NCBI RefSeq assembly: GCF_003290125.1
Contig: NZ_QMKH01000007.1
Span: 1-64,000, forward strand
Reading direction: 5' to 3'
DNA from: Microvirga flavescens
Lineage (GTDB): Bacteria > Pseudomonadota > Alphaproteobacteria > Rhizobiales > Beijerinckiaceae
Length of the DNA stretch: 64,000 nt
A program made the position numbers and the translations under genes. Under the pieces are notes generated by a model, which was given only the letters and a program-made list of their open reading frames with translations, made no database searches and had not been told where the DNA came from. Below are positions 7,990-17,029 of this stretch, piece after piece. Positions within the stretch are counted from its first letter, which is position 1. Every line of letters begins with the position of its first letter.

Positions 7990-8373
7990 TTAAGCGGGCT
8001 TTTCGTCCGCGTTGAGATAGGTTCTCACCGTTTCCAGAAACTTGGCGATGGAGATCGGCTTCGACAGGTAAGCCTCGCAGCCGCCCTCGCGAATGCGCTC
8101 CTCGTCGCCCTTCATGGCGAAGGCGGTGATGGCGATGACGGGGATCGACTTCAACTCCTCGTCGGCTTTCAGCCAACGGGTGACCTCGAGGCCGGAAACC
8201 TCGGGAAGCTGGATGTCCATGAGGATCAGGTCCGGCCTGTGGGCGCGGGCAAGCTCCATCGCCTCGATCCCGTGCCCCGTTTTCAGGGTGGCATAGCCGT
8301 GGGCCTCAAGGAGATCGTTGAAGAGCTTCATGTTGAGTTCGTTGTCCTCAACAATAAGCACTGTTTTCTTCAT
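7990..8373 (-). CDS. divK: Single-domain response regulator DivK
   Basis: 127 residues forming a lone receiver domain. The acidic pair is E9/D10 (VEDNELN), the phosphorylated Asp is D53 (ILMDIQLPE) and the conserved Lys is in LSKPIS near residue 105. The sequence [20 protein letters not shown] is characteristic of DivK, which in alphaproteobacteria is phosphorylated by DivJ/PleC-type kinases and acts through DivL-CckA to lower CtrA activity, controlling cell-cycle progression and asymmetric division. ATG at 8373 gives the known N-terminus; an upstream in-frame ATG at 8418 would add 15 unlikely residues. The gene is divergent from the DUF3572 gene, the usual arrangement. pleD, which often follows divK in an operon, is absent here. 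Confidence 0.95.
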   Translation of the reverse strand: MKKTVLIVEDNELNMKLFNDLLEAHGYATLKTGHGIEAMELARAHRPDLILMDIQLPEVSGLEVTRWLKADEELKSIPVIAITAFAMKGDEERIREGGCEAYLSKPISIAKFLETVRTYLNADEKPA

Positions 8374-8453
8374 TGCCGCAGCCCCAGAGCCAAAAACAGA
8401 CTTCACCGGCTCGATCATTCGTCCGAAACTACACCTAGCTGGTCACGTATTGA

Positions 8454-8484
8454 TGAAATGCAAATGGCTGACGGTGAAATGCAA
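8454..8484. repeat. 10-bp direct repeat, 21-bp period, between divK and the DUF3572 gene
   Basis: TGAAATGCAA occurs at 8454-8463 and again at 8475-8484, exactly two helical turns apart, in the 125-bp divergent promoter region. The spacing suits a dimeric regulator bound on one face of the DNA. The second copy ends 14 bp before the DUF3572 start. No known consensus is assigned. Confidence 0.5.
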
Positions 8485-8498
8485 GCCCGGACAGGAAG

Positions 8499-8783
8499 AT
8501 GGCATTAAGGAAAATAAACGCTGAAGAAGCCGAAAGCGTGGCCGTGAACGCCTTCGCCCGCATTGTAGCGGACGAGGAGAGGCTGACCCGTTTCCTGGCC
8601 ATTTCCGGCCTGCAGCCCGACTCGATCAGGGCCGCAGCAAACGCCCCCGGCTTTTTCGCCGCTATCCTCGATTATGTCGCCTCGGACGAAGCGTTGCTTC
8701 TGGCGCTTGCCGAGGAGCTTGCCGTCAAGCCGGAGCGCATCGTCGAGGCGCATCAGATCCTGTCACCGTCCGAGTTTTACTAG
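8499..8783 (+). CDS. DUF3572 family protein
   Basis: A 94-residue soluble, mainly helical acidic protein with no signal peptide, starting MALRKINAEEAESVAVNAF and ending PSEFY. It matches the DUF3572 family, found almost only in alphaproteobacteria and usually between divK and dinB, as here. Its function is unknown. The ATG at 8499 is preceded by AGGAAG at 5-bp spacing. dinB starts 9 bp after the stop, so the two are probably co-transcribed. Confidence 0.88.
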   Translation: MALRKINAEEAESVAVNAFARIVADEERLTRFLAISGLQPDSIRAAANAPGFFAAILDYVASDEALLLALAEELAVKPERIVEAHQILSPSEFY

Positions 8784-8792
8784 GATTCTCAC

Positions 8793-10070
8793 TTGCCGAG
8801 TGCCGCGCCCATCTGCCGGGATTGTCTGACCGTCGCCGCCTCGGCTTCGGTCCGGCGATGCACGGCCTGCGGCTCCCCTCGCCTCCTCGCGCACCCCGAG
8901 CGCGACACGCTCTCCGTCGCTCACATGGATTGCGACGCCTTCTTCGCGGCGGTGGAGAAGCGGGACGATCCGAGCCTCGCGGACAAGCCGGTCATCATCG
9001 GCGGCGGCAAGCGCGGCGTCGTCTCAACATGCTGCTATGTGGCGCGCACATATGGCGTCCGCTCGGCCATGCCCATGTTCAAGGCTCTCAAGCTTTGTCC
9101 TCACGCGGTGGTCATCAAGCCGAACATGGAGAAGTACCGGGTCGCCGGGCGCGAGGTCCGCCAACTAATGTTCGAAATGACGCCGCTGGTGGAGCCGGTT
9201 TCCATCGACGAAGCGTTTCTCGATCTGTCCGGCACCGAGCGCCTGCATCATGCAAGCCCGGCCCTCACCCTCGCCCGCTTCGCGAAGCGCGTGGAGGATG
9301 AGATCGGCATCAGCATCTCGGTCGGCCTGTCCTACAACAAGTTCCTCGCCAAGATCGCCTCGGACTTCGAAAAGCCGCGCGGCTTTTCGATCATCGGGCG
9401 GGAGGAAGCACCCGCGTTTTTGGCCGACAAGCCGGTTTCGATCATTCCCGGCATCGGGGCCTCCGCTCAGGCGCGTCTGGCGAAGGTCGGCGTGACGCTG
9501 ATCTCGCACCTGCGCGAGACCTCACAGCGTAATCTCTTCGAGGCCTTAGGCCGCGATGCGCAGCGTCTCGCACGGCTCGCCTGGGGGCAGGACGACCGAC
9601 GCGTGAAGACCGAACGAGAAACCAAGAGTATATCGGCGGAAACCACTTTCGACATGGACCTGCGTTCGTTCGAGGATCTCGAACCCGTCCTTTGGCGGCT
9701 CGCGGAAAAGGTGTCGTCGCGCCTCAAGGCCGAGGATTTTGCGGCGCAGAGCATCACCTTGAAGTTGAAGGACTCGGAATTTCGCCTGCTGACGCGTTCG
9801 CGCTCGGGCCTGCCGCCGACACAACTCGCCGCGCGGCTGTTCGAACCCGCGCGGCACCTTCTCAAGACCGCCTGCGACGGCACCGCCTATCGCCTCATCG
9901 GCATCGGCGCGGCTGACCTTTGCGATGCGGCTGAGGCCGATAAGGGCGACCTCGCCGATCAGAGCGTGGTGCGTCAGGCCAAGATGGAAACCGCCATTGA
10001 CAAGATCCGCGACAAGTTCGGCAAAGACGCCCTGCAGAAGGGCCTTGCCCTGCGCGGACGTCAGCGCTGA
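8793..10070 (+). CDS. dinB: DNA polymerase IV (Y-family)
   Basis: 425 residues; error-prone translesion polymerase that extends past bulky or oxidised lesions. Catalytic carboxylates lie in AHMDCDAFFAAVE (about residue 46) and SIDEAFLD (about residue 133); the palm, fingers and thumb are followed by a little-finger domain in the C-terminal third. The N-terminus carries an extra four-cysteine segment (C8, C11, C23, C26), a likely zinc finger that precedes the polymerase core in many Rhizobiales DinB proteins and is absent from the E. coli enzyme. The start is TTG at 8793, 9 bp after the DUF3572 stop. The end overlaps the convergent eipB by 10 bp. No SOS (LexA) box was noticed. Confidence 0.94.
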   Translation: MPSAAPICRDCLTVAASASVRRCTACGSPRLLAHPERDTLSVAHMDCDAFFAAVEKRDDPSLADKPVIIGGGKRGVVSTCCYVARTYGVRSAMPMFKALKLCPHAVVIKPNMEKYRVAGREVRQLMFEMTPLVEPVSIDEAFLDLSGTERLHHASPALTLARFAKRVEDEIGISISVGLSYNKFLAKIASDFEKPRGFSIIGREEAPAFLADKPVSIIPGIGASAQARLAKVGVTLISHLRETSQRNLFEALGRDAQRLARLAWGQDDRRVKTERETKSISAETTFDMDLRSFEDLEPVLWRLAEKVSSRLKAEDFAAQSITLKLKDSEFRLLTRSRSGLPPTQLAARLFEPARHLLKTACDGTAYRLIGIGAADLCDAAEADKGDLADQSVVRQAKMETAIDKIRDKFGKDALQKGLALRGRQR

Positions 10071-10894
10071 CAGGTCGAAACCGGCAATAATTCCAGGCTC
10101 TTCAACTCGCCGTAGAGGGAGAAATCGCCGTAATCGAGCTTGAGCGCACGGCTGACACCGTTCTCATAGAGATCGAACGAGATGATGTAGGCGGGCGTGC
10201 GGTCTCCCTGCCCCGGGTTGAAATAACTGATAGTCACCGGCCAGCGGGCTTGTTTGGACAGGGCGTCCTGGCGGGCGGGTTCCTCGAGTTTGCCGGCGTC
10301 GCCCTCGAGCTTTCGGCCGATCAGGGCTAGCGTGTCATAAACCTTCTTGCCGTCATCCGATCCGTCATAGAGCCTGACGGAAAGCGTACTGCCTCCGGCG
10401 CGGGCCGCTCCGATAAGGCGCTTGAGATGCTCAGTCGGGAACACCAGGCTCCCAGGTGCAGAGAAAGTGTCCGGCTTGGGCTTTTTCAGGGTAACGGCAA
10501 GCGATCCGTCGTTTTTGAGACTGGCTTCTCCATCCACATTGTCCTTCGCCGCGCCCTCGAGGGTCGACTCGACCCGAAAACGCATGCTCGATCCGTCGCC
10601 GGCTTCATAGGTCGCGGTGCGCACGTCGATGGTCCGCGGACCGGCCTCCGCGCCGTTGAGAACGGTCACCTGCCGATATTTCATAGTGTAGCCGTCGCAG
10701 ACACTGCCGCCGAACTCGAGAGCAATGCGTCCCCGGGCGCTGTCCACCCCACGCATTCCGACGGATTTGCCAAGGGTGATGTCGTAAACGGCGCGATGGG
10801 GCACAAGATTCACTGCCGGCTCGGGCAGCGCGGGCGCAGAAGCGCCAAGGCCCGTGGCCAGAAGGATGCATGGCACAAGAAGCGAACGACGCAT
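10061..10894 (-). CDS. eipB: Periplasmic cell-envelope integrity protein EipB (DUF1849)
   Basis: 277 residues with a signal peptide (MRRSLLVPCILLATGLGA, cleaved near ASAPA). The mature part is the DUF1849 beta-spiral fold that in Brucella EipB maintains the cell envelope and forms one internal disulfide. Two matching cysteines are visible: one in GGSVCDGY at about residue 65 and one three residues from the C-terminus (STCQR). ATG at 10894 has AGGAG 6 bp upstream; longer in-frame openings would bury the signal peptide. It converges on dinB with a 10-bp tail overlap and is divergent from the RidA gene. The family assignment is strong; the function is by analogy to Brucella. Confidence 0.92.
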   Translation of the reverse strand: MRRSLLVPCILLATGLGASAPALPEPAVNLVPHRAVYDITLGKSVGMRGVDSARGRIALEFGGSVCDGYTMKYRQVTVLNGAEAGPRTIDVRTATYEAGDGSSMRFRVESTLEGAAKDNVDGEASLKNDGSLAVTLKKPKPDTFSAPGSLVFPTEHLKRLIGAARAGGSTLSVRLYDGSDDGKKVYDTLALIGRKLEGDAGKLEEPARQDALSKQARWPVTISYFNPGQGDRTPAYIISFDLYENGVSRALKLDYGDFSLYGELKSLELLPVSTCQR

Positions 10895-11039
10895 GAGAAC
10901 TCCTTTGGCCTGCGCTCGGACATGAACAGAGATAAGCCGAGGCTGAAGAACCGGCAACGTCCGGCTTGCTTCTCGGCAGGCTATCCGCCAAAGCTTGGCC
11001 CGTATCAAGGCCTGTTAGAAGGCTAACGAGGAGGCTCCC

Positions 11040-11510
11040 GTGAGCAGCATTGAGAAGAGATTGCAGGAACTGGGCATCAGTCTGCCGACGCCGGCCGCGC
11101 CGGTTGCGAATTACGTGCCGTTCGTCCGCACCGGAAACCTGGTCGTGATTTCGGGCCAGCTCTGCCTCGGCGTCGACGGCAAGCTCGCGGACGCCCACAA
11201 GGGCAAGCTCGGCGCGGAAGTCTCGCCGGAAGCCGGCCAGGCGGCAGCACGCAACTGCGCCATCAACCTCATCGCGCAATTGCGCGCGGCGGTGGGTGAT
11301 CTCGACAAGGTCGTGCGCGTCGTGCGCCTCGGCGGCTTCATCAACGCCGCGCCGACCTTCGCTGCCCTCGCCCCCATCATGAACGGCGCGTCGGACCTCA
11401 TGGTCGAGGTTTTCGGCGACAAGGGCCGCCACGCCCGCTCCACCGTCGGCGTTGCGGAATTGCCGCTCGACGTCGCTGTCGAAGTCGAAGGAATGTTTGA
11501 AGTCCAATGA
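11040..11510 (+). CDS. RidA/YjgF-like family protein
   Basis: 156 residues of the YjgF-like (YjgF_endoribonc type) trimeric fold, longer than classical RidA. Classical RidA hydrolyses reactive enamine/imine intermediates; members of this longer subgroup have no settled substrate. Recognisable segments are VISGQLCLGVDGKL and the C-terminal HARSTVGVAELPLDVAVEVE. The GTG start at 11040 has GAGGAGG immediately upstream with good spacing. The stop overlaps the start of the next gene by 4 bp (ATGA), so RidA and the phosphodiesterase are translationally coupled. This pairing is frequent in Rhizobiales. Confidence 0.9.
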   Translation: MSSIEKRLQELGISLPTPAAPVANYVPFVRTGNLVVISGQLCLGVDGKLADAHKGKLGAEVSPEAGQAAARNCAINLIAQLRAAVGDLDKVVRVVRLGGFINAAPTFAALAPIMNGASDLMVEVFGDKGRHARSTVGVAELPLDVAVEVEGMFEVQ

Positions 11511-12259
11511 GCACGCCCAGCTGGCTCGTCGCGAAGCCCATCGCCCATCGCGGCCTGCACAACAAAGCCAACGGCATCATCGAGAACACGCTCTCGGCAG
11601 CGGAGGCCGCCATCGCGCGCGGTTTTCCGCTGGAGCTCGACGTGCAGCTCACCGCTGACAACGAGGCCATCGTCTTCCATGACTTCGAGCTTGACCGGCT
11701 CACGGGAAGCTCCGGCCTTGTCGGGGAACGCAAGCTCTCCGAGCTGGCGGCCATCGACATCGCCGGCTCGGTCGGCGGCGACAAGATCCCCGCCTTCAAG
11801 GACTATCTCGCCAAGATCGCCGGGCGCACGCCGCTTGTCATCGAAGTGAAGAGCAAGTTCAACGGCGACATGCGCCTGACGAAGCGCGTGATCGAGATCC
11901 TGGCCGACTACAGCGGCCCGTTCGTGGTGAAGTCGTTCGATCCAGACATCGTGGCATATCTGCGCCAACACGCGCCCACCATCACGCGCGGCTTCATCGG
12001 CGAGTTGGAGTACGCCTCGAAGGACGACGACTTCCTCACGCCTGAGAAGAAGCACCGGATGGCGAACCTGCTGCACTTCGATGAAACGCAGCCGCAGTTC
12101 CTCTCCTGGCGTGTGAAGGACCTGCCCTGCGCCTCGACGTACTTGAGCAGGCTGCTCGGCCATCTGCCCGTCATGACCTGGACCGTGCGCAATCCGGAAG
12201 ACCGCGCCCGCGCCGAGAAGCATGCGGATCAGATGGTGTTCGAGGGCTTCCTGCCGTAA
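11507..12259 (+). CDS. Glycerophosphodiester phosphodiesterase
   Basis: A 250-residue GDPD-family TIM barrel that hydrolyses glycerophosphodiesters to glycerol-3-phosphate and an alcohol. The catalytic pattern is present: IAHRGLHN (first His), ENT, ELDVQL (metal-binding Glu/Asp) and HDFELDRLTG (second His). The lack of a signal peptide suggests a cytoplasmic enzyme recycling phospholipid head groups. The start overlaps the RidA stop by 4 bp. The downstream DUF482 gene follows closely and completes a probable three-gene operon. Confidence 0.92.
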   Translation: MSTPSWLVAKPIAHRGLHNKANGIIENTLSAAEAAIARGFPLELDVQLTADNEAIVFHDFELDRLTGSSGLVGERKLSELAAIDIAGSVGGDKIPAFKDYLAKIAGRTPLVIEVKSKFNGDMRLTKRVIEILADYSGPFVVKSFDPDIVAYLRQHAPTITRGFIGELEYASKDDDFLTPEKKHRMANLLHFDETQPQFLSWRVKDLPCASTYLSRLLGHLPVMTWTVRNPEDRARAEKHADQMVFEGFLP

Positions 12260-12332
12260 TTCTCGCCGACTTTCTTGCAAGCGCCCCGCCGCGATCATAC
12301 CTTCATGTTTCGCGGCGGGGCCCTTCAACAAC

Positions 12333-13505
12333 GTGCCTTTTCAGATCAAAATCGCGCAAGGCTTGAGCGCCGTTCCGGCGGATGCCTGGGATGCCTGCGC
12401 ACGCTCCACGGATTCTGGAGCCGATCCCTTCAACCCCTTCATCTCCCACGCCTTCCTCTCAAGCCTCGATGAATCCGGTTGCGTCGGCGCGAAGTCGGGG
12501 TGGATGCCGCTTCATGTGCTGGTGGAGGACGAGGCGGGAAAACTCGTCGGCGCGGCGCCGTGCTATCTCAAATCCCACTCTCAGGGCGAATACGTCTTCG
12601 ACCATTCATGGGCCGACGCCTTCGAGCGCGCAGGCGGGCGCTATTATCCGAAGCTTCAGGTAAGCGTGCCGTTCACCCCCGTTACCGGGCCGCGCCTTCT
12701 CGTCGCGAAAGATGCGCCGCAGGATGAGGTGCGCGCCCATCTCATCGCAGGCCTGCGGACTTTACGCGAGCACACCGAGGCATCCTCGATCCACGCGACG
12801 TTCCTGCAGGAAGGTGATCTTCACGCCTTCGAGGCGCACGGATTTTTGAGGCGGGACGACCAGCAATTTCACTGGTTCAATGAAGGCTACGCAAGCTTCG
12901 AGGATTTTCTTGCCGCCCTCTCCTCCCGCAAGCGCAAGGCGATCCGGCGCGAACGACGCGATGCGTTGACGAACGGCATTACCATCGAATGGGTGACAGG
13001 CTCCGACATCACGAAAAAGCATTGGGATGCCTTCTTCGCGTTTTACATGGATACCGGCTCACGCAAATGGGGACGGCCCTACCTGAACCGCAAGTTCTTC
13101 TCTCTCATCGGCGAGCGCATGGCGGATCGCATTCTGCTGGTCATGGCGCGCCACGATGGCCGCTATATCGCGGGCGCGATCAACTTCATCGGGGACACGC
13201 GCCTTTACGGGCGCAATTGGGGCTGCATCGAGGATCACCCGTTCCTGCATTTCGAGGTCTGCTACTACCAGGCCATCGAATTCGCCATCGCGAGAGGGCT
13301 GGAGCGCGTGGAAGCCGGTGCGCAGGGTGAGCACAAGCTGGCGCGCGGCTACCGCCCCGTCATCACCTCATCGGCGCACGACATCGCCAACCCTTCGCTG
13401 CGCAAGGCGATTGCGGATTATCTCGAACACGAGCGGGACTACGTGGCCGAGGCAGCGGAAGAGCTTTCCTCCGCAACACCCTTCAAGCACCGCGAGGAAG
13501 AGTAA
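12333..13505 (+). CDS. DUF482 / GNAT-like acyltransferase (FemAB-like)
   Basis: 390 residues of the DUF482 family, which has a GNAT/FemAB-like fold and is sometimes annotated as peptidogalycan biosynthesis protein. Conserved stretches include NPFISHAFLSSLDESG near the N-terminus, HWFNEGYASFEDFLAALSS, the basic SSRKRKAIRRERR and GAQGEHKLARGY. The function is unproven. The start is uncertain: GTG at 12333 gives the family-like N-terminus, but its ribosome-binding site is weak, and the same frame is open upstream to 12222 inside the preceding gene. It follows the phosphodiesterase in the same direction and meets the minus-strand clp operon tail-to-tail. Confidence 0.85.
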   Translation: MPFQIKIAQGLSAVPADAWDACARSTDSGADPFNPFISHAFLSSLDESGCVGAKSGWMPLHVLVEDEAGKLVGAAPCYLKSHSQGEYVFDHSWADAFERAGGRYYPKLQVSVPFTPVTGPRLLVAKDAPQDEVRAHLIAGLRTLREHTEASSIHATFLQEGDLHAFEAHGFLRRDDQQFHWFNEGYASFEDFLAALSSRKRKAIRRERRDALTNGITIEWVTGSDITKKHWDAFFAFYMDTGSRKWGRPYLNRKFFSLIGERMADRILLVMARHDGRYIAGAINFIGDTRLYGRNWGCIEDHPFLHFEVCYYQAIEFAIARGLERVEAGAQGEHKLARGYRPVITSSAHDIANPSLRKAIADYLEHERDYVAEAAEELSSATPFKHREEE

Positions 13506-13555
13506 CGGCAGGGACTTGGTCCGCCCCGTGCCTCTGCGCCATTCATCGACGCCCT

Positions 13556-13588
13556 AAAAACAAAAATGGCCGGATCAGATCCGGCCAT
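13556..13588 (-). terminator. Rho-independent terminator of the clpS-clpA operon
   Basis: A near-perfect palindrome with 11-bp arms, ATGGCCGGATC (13566-13576) and GATCCGGCCAT (13578-13588), around one base. On the minus strand it runs into TTTTTGTTTTT. It lies 31 bp after the last gene of the minus-strand clp operon; the plus-strand side lacks a T tract. Confidence 0.85.
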
Positions 13589-13618
13589 GATGCGGTGAAT
13601 GTGCGAGCAATGCGGAGG

Positions 13619-13870
13619 CTAGAACCCCGATGTCACCATGTTGAAACCGTTGAGGATGGCGGACGGCGAGGTGCCGAGCGCTGTCATCACCCCTTCCGCG
13701 GCCCAGTAGCAGCCGACGACGATGGCCGGCACGAGGATCCAACCCAGGATTTCTTCCATCCAGATGCGCCTGCGGCGGCGGCGTTCCCGCTGCTCGCGCC
13801 AGGTGCGCCTGACGGGAGCCGCGACTTCCGTTGCCGTTTCCAGCGGACCCTCGTGCAATTCAGTCGTCAT
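13619..13870 (-). CDS. Small membrane protein overlapping clpA
   Basis: 83 residues: a charged N-terminal half with an arginine block (REQRERRRRRRIWMEE), then one hydrophobic segment (about residues 43-66, ILGWILVPAIVVGCYW) and a short tail. The ATG overlaps the clpA stop by 4 bp (ATGA), so translation is probably coupled to clpA. The Arg-rich stretch next to the membrane segment predicts a cytoplasmic N-terminus. I do not recognise a family with known function; its position suggests co-expression with ClpS/ClpA rather than a proven role. Confidence 0.75.
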   Translation of the reverse strand: MTTELHEGPLETATEVAAPVRRTWREQRERRRRRRIWMEEILGWILVPAIVVGCYWAAEGVMTALGTSPSAILNGFNMVTSGF

Positions 13871-16332
13871 GCCTTAACCAGTGGAACCTTCGGGACAGTG
13901 CGGACCGCGCCGCCGCTGCCGCCCGAGCCTTTCGGCTTGGATGTTTTTTTGGCCTTAGCACTTCCAGTTGTCCGAGTCTTGCTCTTCTTCTTGGCAGCGT
14001 TGGCCACAGCCTTCTCGGGCTTCGGCTTCGGCATGCCTTCGAGATACTCGAAACCAAGGGTTTTCAAGCCGATCTCGTCGGTCTTGACGATCACCCGCAC
14101 CGCGCCGCCATCCTTCAGGCGGCCGAAGAGAACATCGTCCGCGAGCGGGGTCTTGATCGTCATCTGGATCAGGCGTGCCATCGGCCGTGCGCCCATCGCT
14201 TCGTCATAGCCGTGCTCGACAAGCCAGTCGCGGGCCTCGTCCGTCAGCTCGATGGTGACATTGCGGTCGGCGAGCTGCGCCTCGAGCTGCAGGACGAACT
14301 TGTCGACCACCTTCTCCACCACTTCCTTGGGCAGGTGGCCGAAGGAGATGATGGCGTCGAGGCGGTTGCGGAATTCCGGCGCGAACAGCTTGTTCACGGC
14401 CTCCGTGTCGTCCCCTTCCCGCTTGGTGCGGGTGAAGCCGTAGGCCGGGCGGGCGAGGTCGGCGGCGCCGGCATTCGTGGTCATGATGATGATCACGTTC
14501 CGGAAATCGACCTGCTTGCCGTTGTGGTCCGTCAGCTTCCCGTGGTCCATGACCTGAAGGAGGATGTTGAACAGGTCCGGATGCGCTTTCTCGATCTCAT
14601 CGAGGAGCAGCACGCAATGGGGGTGCTGGTCGATGCCGTCGGTCAACAGGCCGCCCTGGTCGAAGCCCACATAGCCGGGAGGCGCGCCGATGAGACGGCT
14701 CACCGTGTGACGCTCCATGTATTCGGACATGTCGAAGCGGATCAGCTCCACCCCGAGGCTCACCGCGAGCTGCTTGGCCACCTCGGTCTTGCCGACACCG
14801 GTCGGGCCAGCGAAGAGGTAGGAACCGATCGGCTTCTCGGGATCGCGCAGGCCCGCACGGGCGAGCTTGATCGCCGAGGTCAGGGCCTCGATGGGCTTGT
14901 CCTGGCCATAGACGACGCGCTTCAACGTGTCCTTCAGGTTCGCGAGAACGGTGGCGTCGTCCTTCGAGACGGTCTTGGGCGGAATGCGCGCCATCGTCGC
15001 GATGGTGGTCTCGATCTCCTTCACGCCGATGGTCTTCTTGCGCTTGTTCTCGGGCAGGAGCATCTGCGACGCGCCGCTTTCATCGATCACGTCGATGGCC
15101 TTGTCGGGCAGCTTGCGGTCGTTGATGTAACGCGCCGAAAGCTCCACCGCCGCCTTGATGGCGTCGTTGGTGTAGCGCAGCTTGTGGAACTCCTCGAAAT
15201 AGGGCTTCAAGCCCTTCACGATCTCGATGGCGTCCGGGATCGTCGGCTCGTTCACGTCGATCTTCTGGAAGCGGCGAACGAGGGCGCGGTCCTTCTCGAA
15301 ATACTGGCGATATTCCTTGTAGGTGGTCGAGCCGATGCAGCGCAGCGACCCTTGCGCGAGAGCAGGCTTTAACAGGTTGGAGGCGTCCATTGCCCCGCCC
15401 GACGTCGCGCCCGCGCCGATCACCGTGTGGATCTCGTCGATGAACATGATGGCGTTGGGATGCGCCTCGATCTCCTTGACGACCTGCTTCAGGCGCTCTT
15501 CGAAATCGCCGCGATAGCGGGTGCCCGCGAGCAGCGTGCCCATGTCGAGGGCGAACACCGTCGCATCACGCAGCACTTCCGGCACCTCGCCCTGCACGAT
15601 CTTGCGGGCAAGGCCTTCGGCGATAGCGGTCTTGCCGACGCCGGGATCACCGACGAGCAGCGGGTTGTTCTTCTGGCGGCGGCACAGAACCTGGATCGTG
15701 CGCTGCACCTCGGCCTCGCGTCCGATCAGCGGATCGATCTTGCCGTCCTTTGCCTTCTTGTTGAGATTGACGCAGTAAGCATCGAGGGCATCGCCCTTTT
15801 TCTTCGCGCGGCCTTCCTGCTCGTCGGAAGCTGGGCGCTCGTTGGACGGCTCTTCCTCGGCTCCGCGCGGCGCGCGGGGCTCGGCGGCGCCGGGACGCTT
15901 GGCAATGCCGTGGCTGATGTAGTTGACCGCGTCGTAACGGGTCATGTCCTGCTCCTGCAGGAAATAGGCGGCGTGGCTCTCGCGCTCGGCGAAGATCGCG
16001 ACAAGCACGTTCGCGCCGGTCACCTCGTCGCGGCCGGAGGATTGCACATGAATCACCGCGCGCTGGATGACGCGCTGGAAGCCTGCCGTCGGCTTTGAAT
16101 CCTGCCGCCCGTCCGCCACGAGATTGGCGAGCTCGTTGTCGACGTATTCGACAAGGTTGCGCCGCAGGATATCGAGATCGACGTTGCACGCGCGCATGAC
16201 GGCGGCCGCGTCCTGATCGTCGATCAGGGCAAGGAGAAGATGTTCGAGCGTCGCATATTCATGACGGCGCTCACCCGCGAGAGCGAGAGCTCGGTGGAGG
16301 GCTTGTTCAAGACTGCGAGAAAAGCTCGGCAA
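13867..16332 (-). CDS. clpA: ClpA, ATPase subunit of the ClpAP protease
   Basis: 821 residues; an AAA+ unfoldase that feeds substrates to ClpP. The N-domain spans about residues 1-145, followed by a charged linker. The first AAA module has Walker A GDPGVGKT (228-235) and the second GPTGVGKT (near 505), each with Walker B and sensor motifs ([24 protein letters not shown]). The protein ends with a Lys/Ser/Thr/Pro-rich tail of about 50 residues after the conserved core, longer than in E. coli ClpA. It is preceded by clpS (37-bp gap), the usual order, and followed by an overlapping small membrane protein. Confidence 0.97.
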   Translation of the reverse strand: MPSFSRSLEQALHRALALAGERRHEYATLEHLLLALIDDQDAAAVMRACNVDLDILRRNLVEYVDNELANLVADGRQDSKPTAGFQRVIQRAVIHVQSSGRDEVTGANVLVAIFAERESHAAYFLQEQDMTRYDAVNYISHGIAKRPGAAEPRAPRGAEEEPSNERPASDEQEGRAKKKGDALDAYCVNLNKKAKDGKIDPLIGREAEVQRTIQVLCRRQKNNPLLVGDPGVGKTAIAEGLARKIVQGEVPEVLRDATVFALDMGTLLAGTRYRGDFEERLKQVVKEIEAHPNAIMFIDEIHTVIGAGATSGGAMDASNLLKPALAQGSLRCIGSTTYKEYRQYFEKDRALVRRFQKIDVNEPTIPDAIEIVKGLKPYFEEFHKLRYTNDAIKAAVELSARYINDRKLPDKAIDVIDESGASQMLLPENKRKKTIGVKEIETTIATMARIPPKTVSKDDATVLANLKDTLKRVVYGQDKPIEALTSAIKLARAGLRDPEKPIGSYLFAGPTGVGKTEVAKQLAVSLGVELIRFDMSEYMERHTVSRLIGAPPGYVGFDQGGLLTDGIDQHPHCVLLLDEIEKAHPDLFNILLQVMDHGKLTDHNGKQVDFRNVIIIMTTNAGAADLARPAYGFTRTKREGDDTEAVNKLFAPEFRNRLDAIISFGHLPKEVVEKVVDKFVLQLEAQLADRNVTIELTDEARDWLVEHGYDEAMGARPMARLIQMTIKTPLADDVLFGRLKDGGAVRVIVKTDEIGLKTLGFEYLEGMPKPKPEKAVANAAKKKSKTRTTGSAKAKKTSKPKGSGGSGGAVRTVPKVPLVKA

Positions 16333-16369
16333 TGGCTTGTCCTTTGGGACCGAATGTCCCGGTAACTCA

Positions 16370-16723
16370 CTAGTTCTTTTCCATCACGCACTGGAGGGGA
16401 TGCTGGTGCTTGCGGGCAAAATCCATCACCTGCGTCACCTTCGTCTCCGCCACTTCGTAGGTGAAAACTCCACATTCCCCGACGCCGTTCTGATGGACGT
16501 GCAGCATGATGCGGGTCGCGTCTTCGCGGTTCTTGTTGAAGAAGCGCTCGAGCACATGCACCACGAACTCCATCGGGGTGTAATCGTCATTCAACAGGAG
16601 AACTCGGTACAAATTGGGCCGCTTGGTGCGGGTCTTGGTCTTGCTGATAATTGCCGTGCCTGAACGGCCGTCGTCATTATCGTCGCCGCCGGGGTTCTGC
16701 GGCCCAACCGCGAGGGGGGGCAT
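16370..16723 (-). CDS. clpS: ClpS, adaptor for N-degron substrates
   Basis: ClpS binds proteins with destabilising N-terminal residues and delivers them to ClpAP. The core is plain: [34 protein letters not shown] and a C-terminal PLQCVMEKN. The flexible N-terminus carries a basic KTKTRTKRP stretch just before the core. The start is uncertain: ATG at 16723 (MPPLAVGPQ, 117 residues) has GGGA upstream; an ATG at 16762 would add 13 residues, and the frame opens further to 16843. It lies directly upstream of clpA on the same strand. Confidence 0.93.
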   Translation of the reverse strand: MPPLAVGPQNPGGDDNDDGRSGTAIISKTKTRTKRPNLYRVLLLNDDYTPMEFVVHVLERFFNKNREDATRIMLHVHQNGVGECGVFTYEVAETKVTQVMDFARKHQHPLQCVMEKN

Positions 16724-16976
16724 CCAATCCCGCAAGATCAAGGTGCTCCACGTCGTCAGCATGATGGTTCGACCGCCCCTTCGTCTCTTAGCGCCTATTC
16801 GGCTATTAGAATCGCACGGCTTGTTTGCCGCCTCAACCTTCAAACCGCACTTCAGTGTCGCCTTTTCCGGCTCTCCTGATCAACAAGATGGGAGGTCGCA
16901 GGCAAAAGTGGAAGCCCGGACCTCGTAACAAACGCCGCGCCAAAGGTCGCGCCTAAAGCTTGCGCAGCCCTGTAAA

Positions 16977-17001
16977 CAAGAAAACCCGGCGCAAGGCCGG
17001 G
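16977..17001 (-). terminator. Rho-independent terminator after the phasin gene
   Basis: On the minus strand CCCGGC (16996-17001) pairs with GCCGGG (16985-16990) around a 5-nt loop and is followed by TTTTCTTG. It lies 29 bp after the phasin stop. Confidence 0.8.
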
Positions 17002-17029
17002 CTCTCGAAAGACGCCGATCAGTGCGCCG

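Noticed and set aside
13831-15372. 513-codon open frame on the plus strand opposite clpA
   Set aside because: Antisense of the conserved ClpA AAA modules; no recognisable domain of its own.
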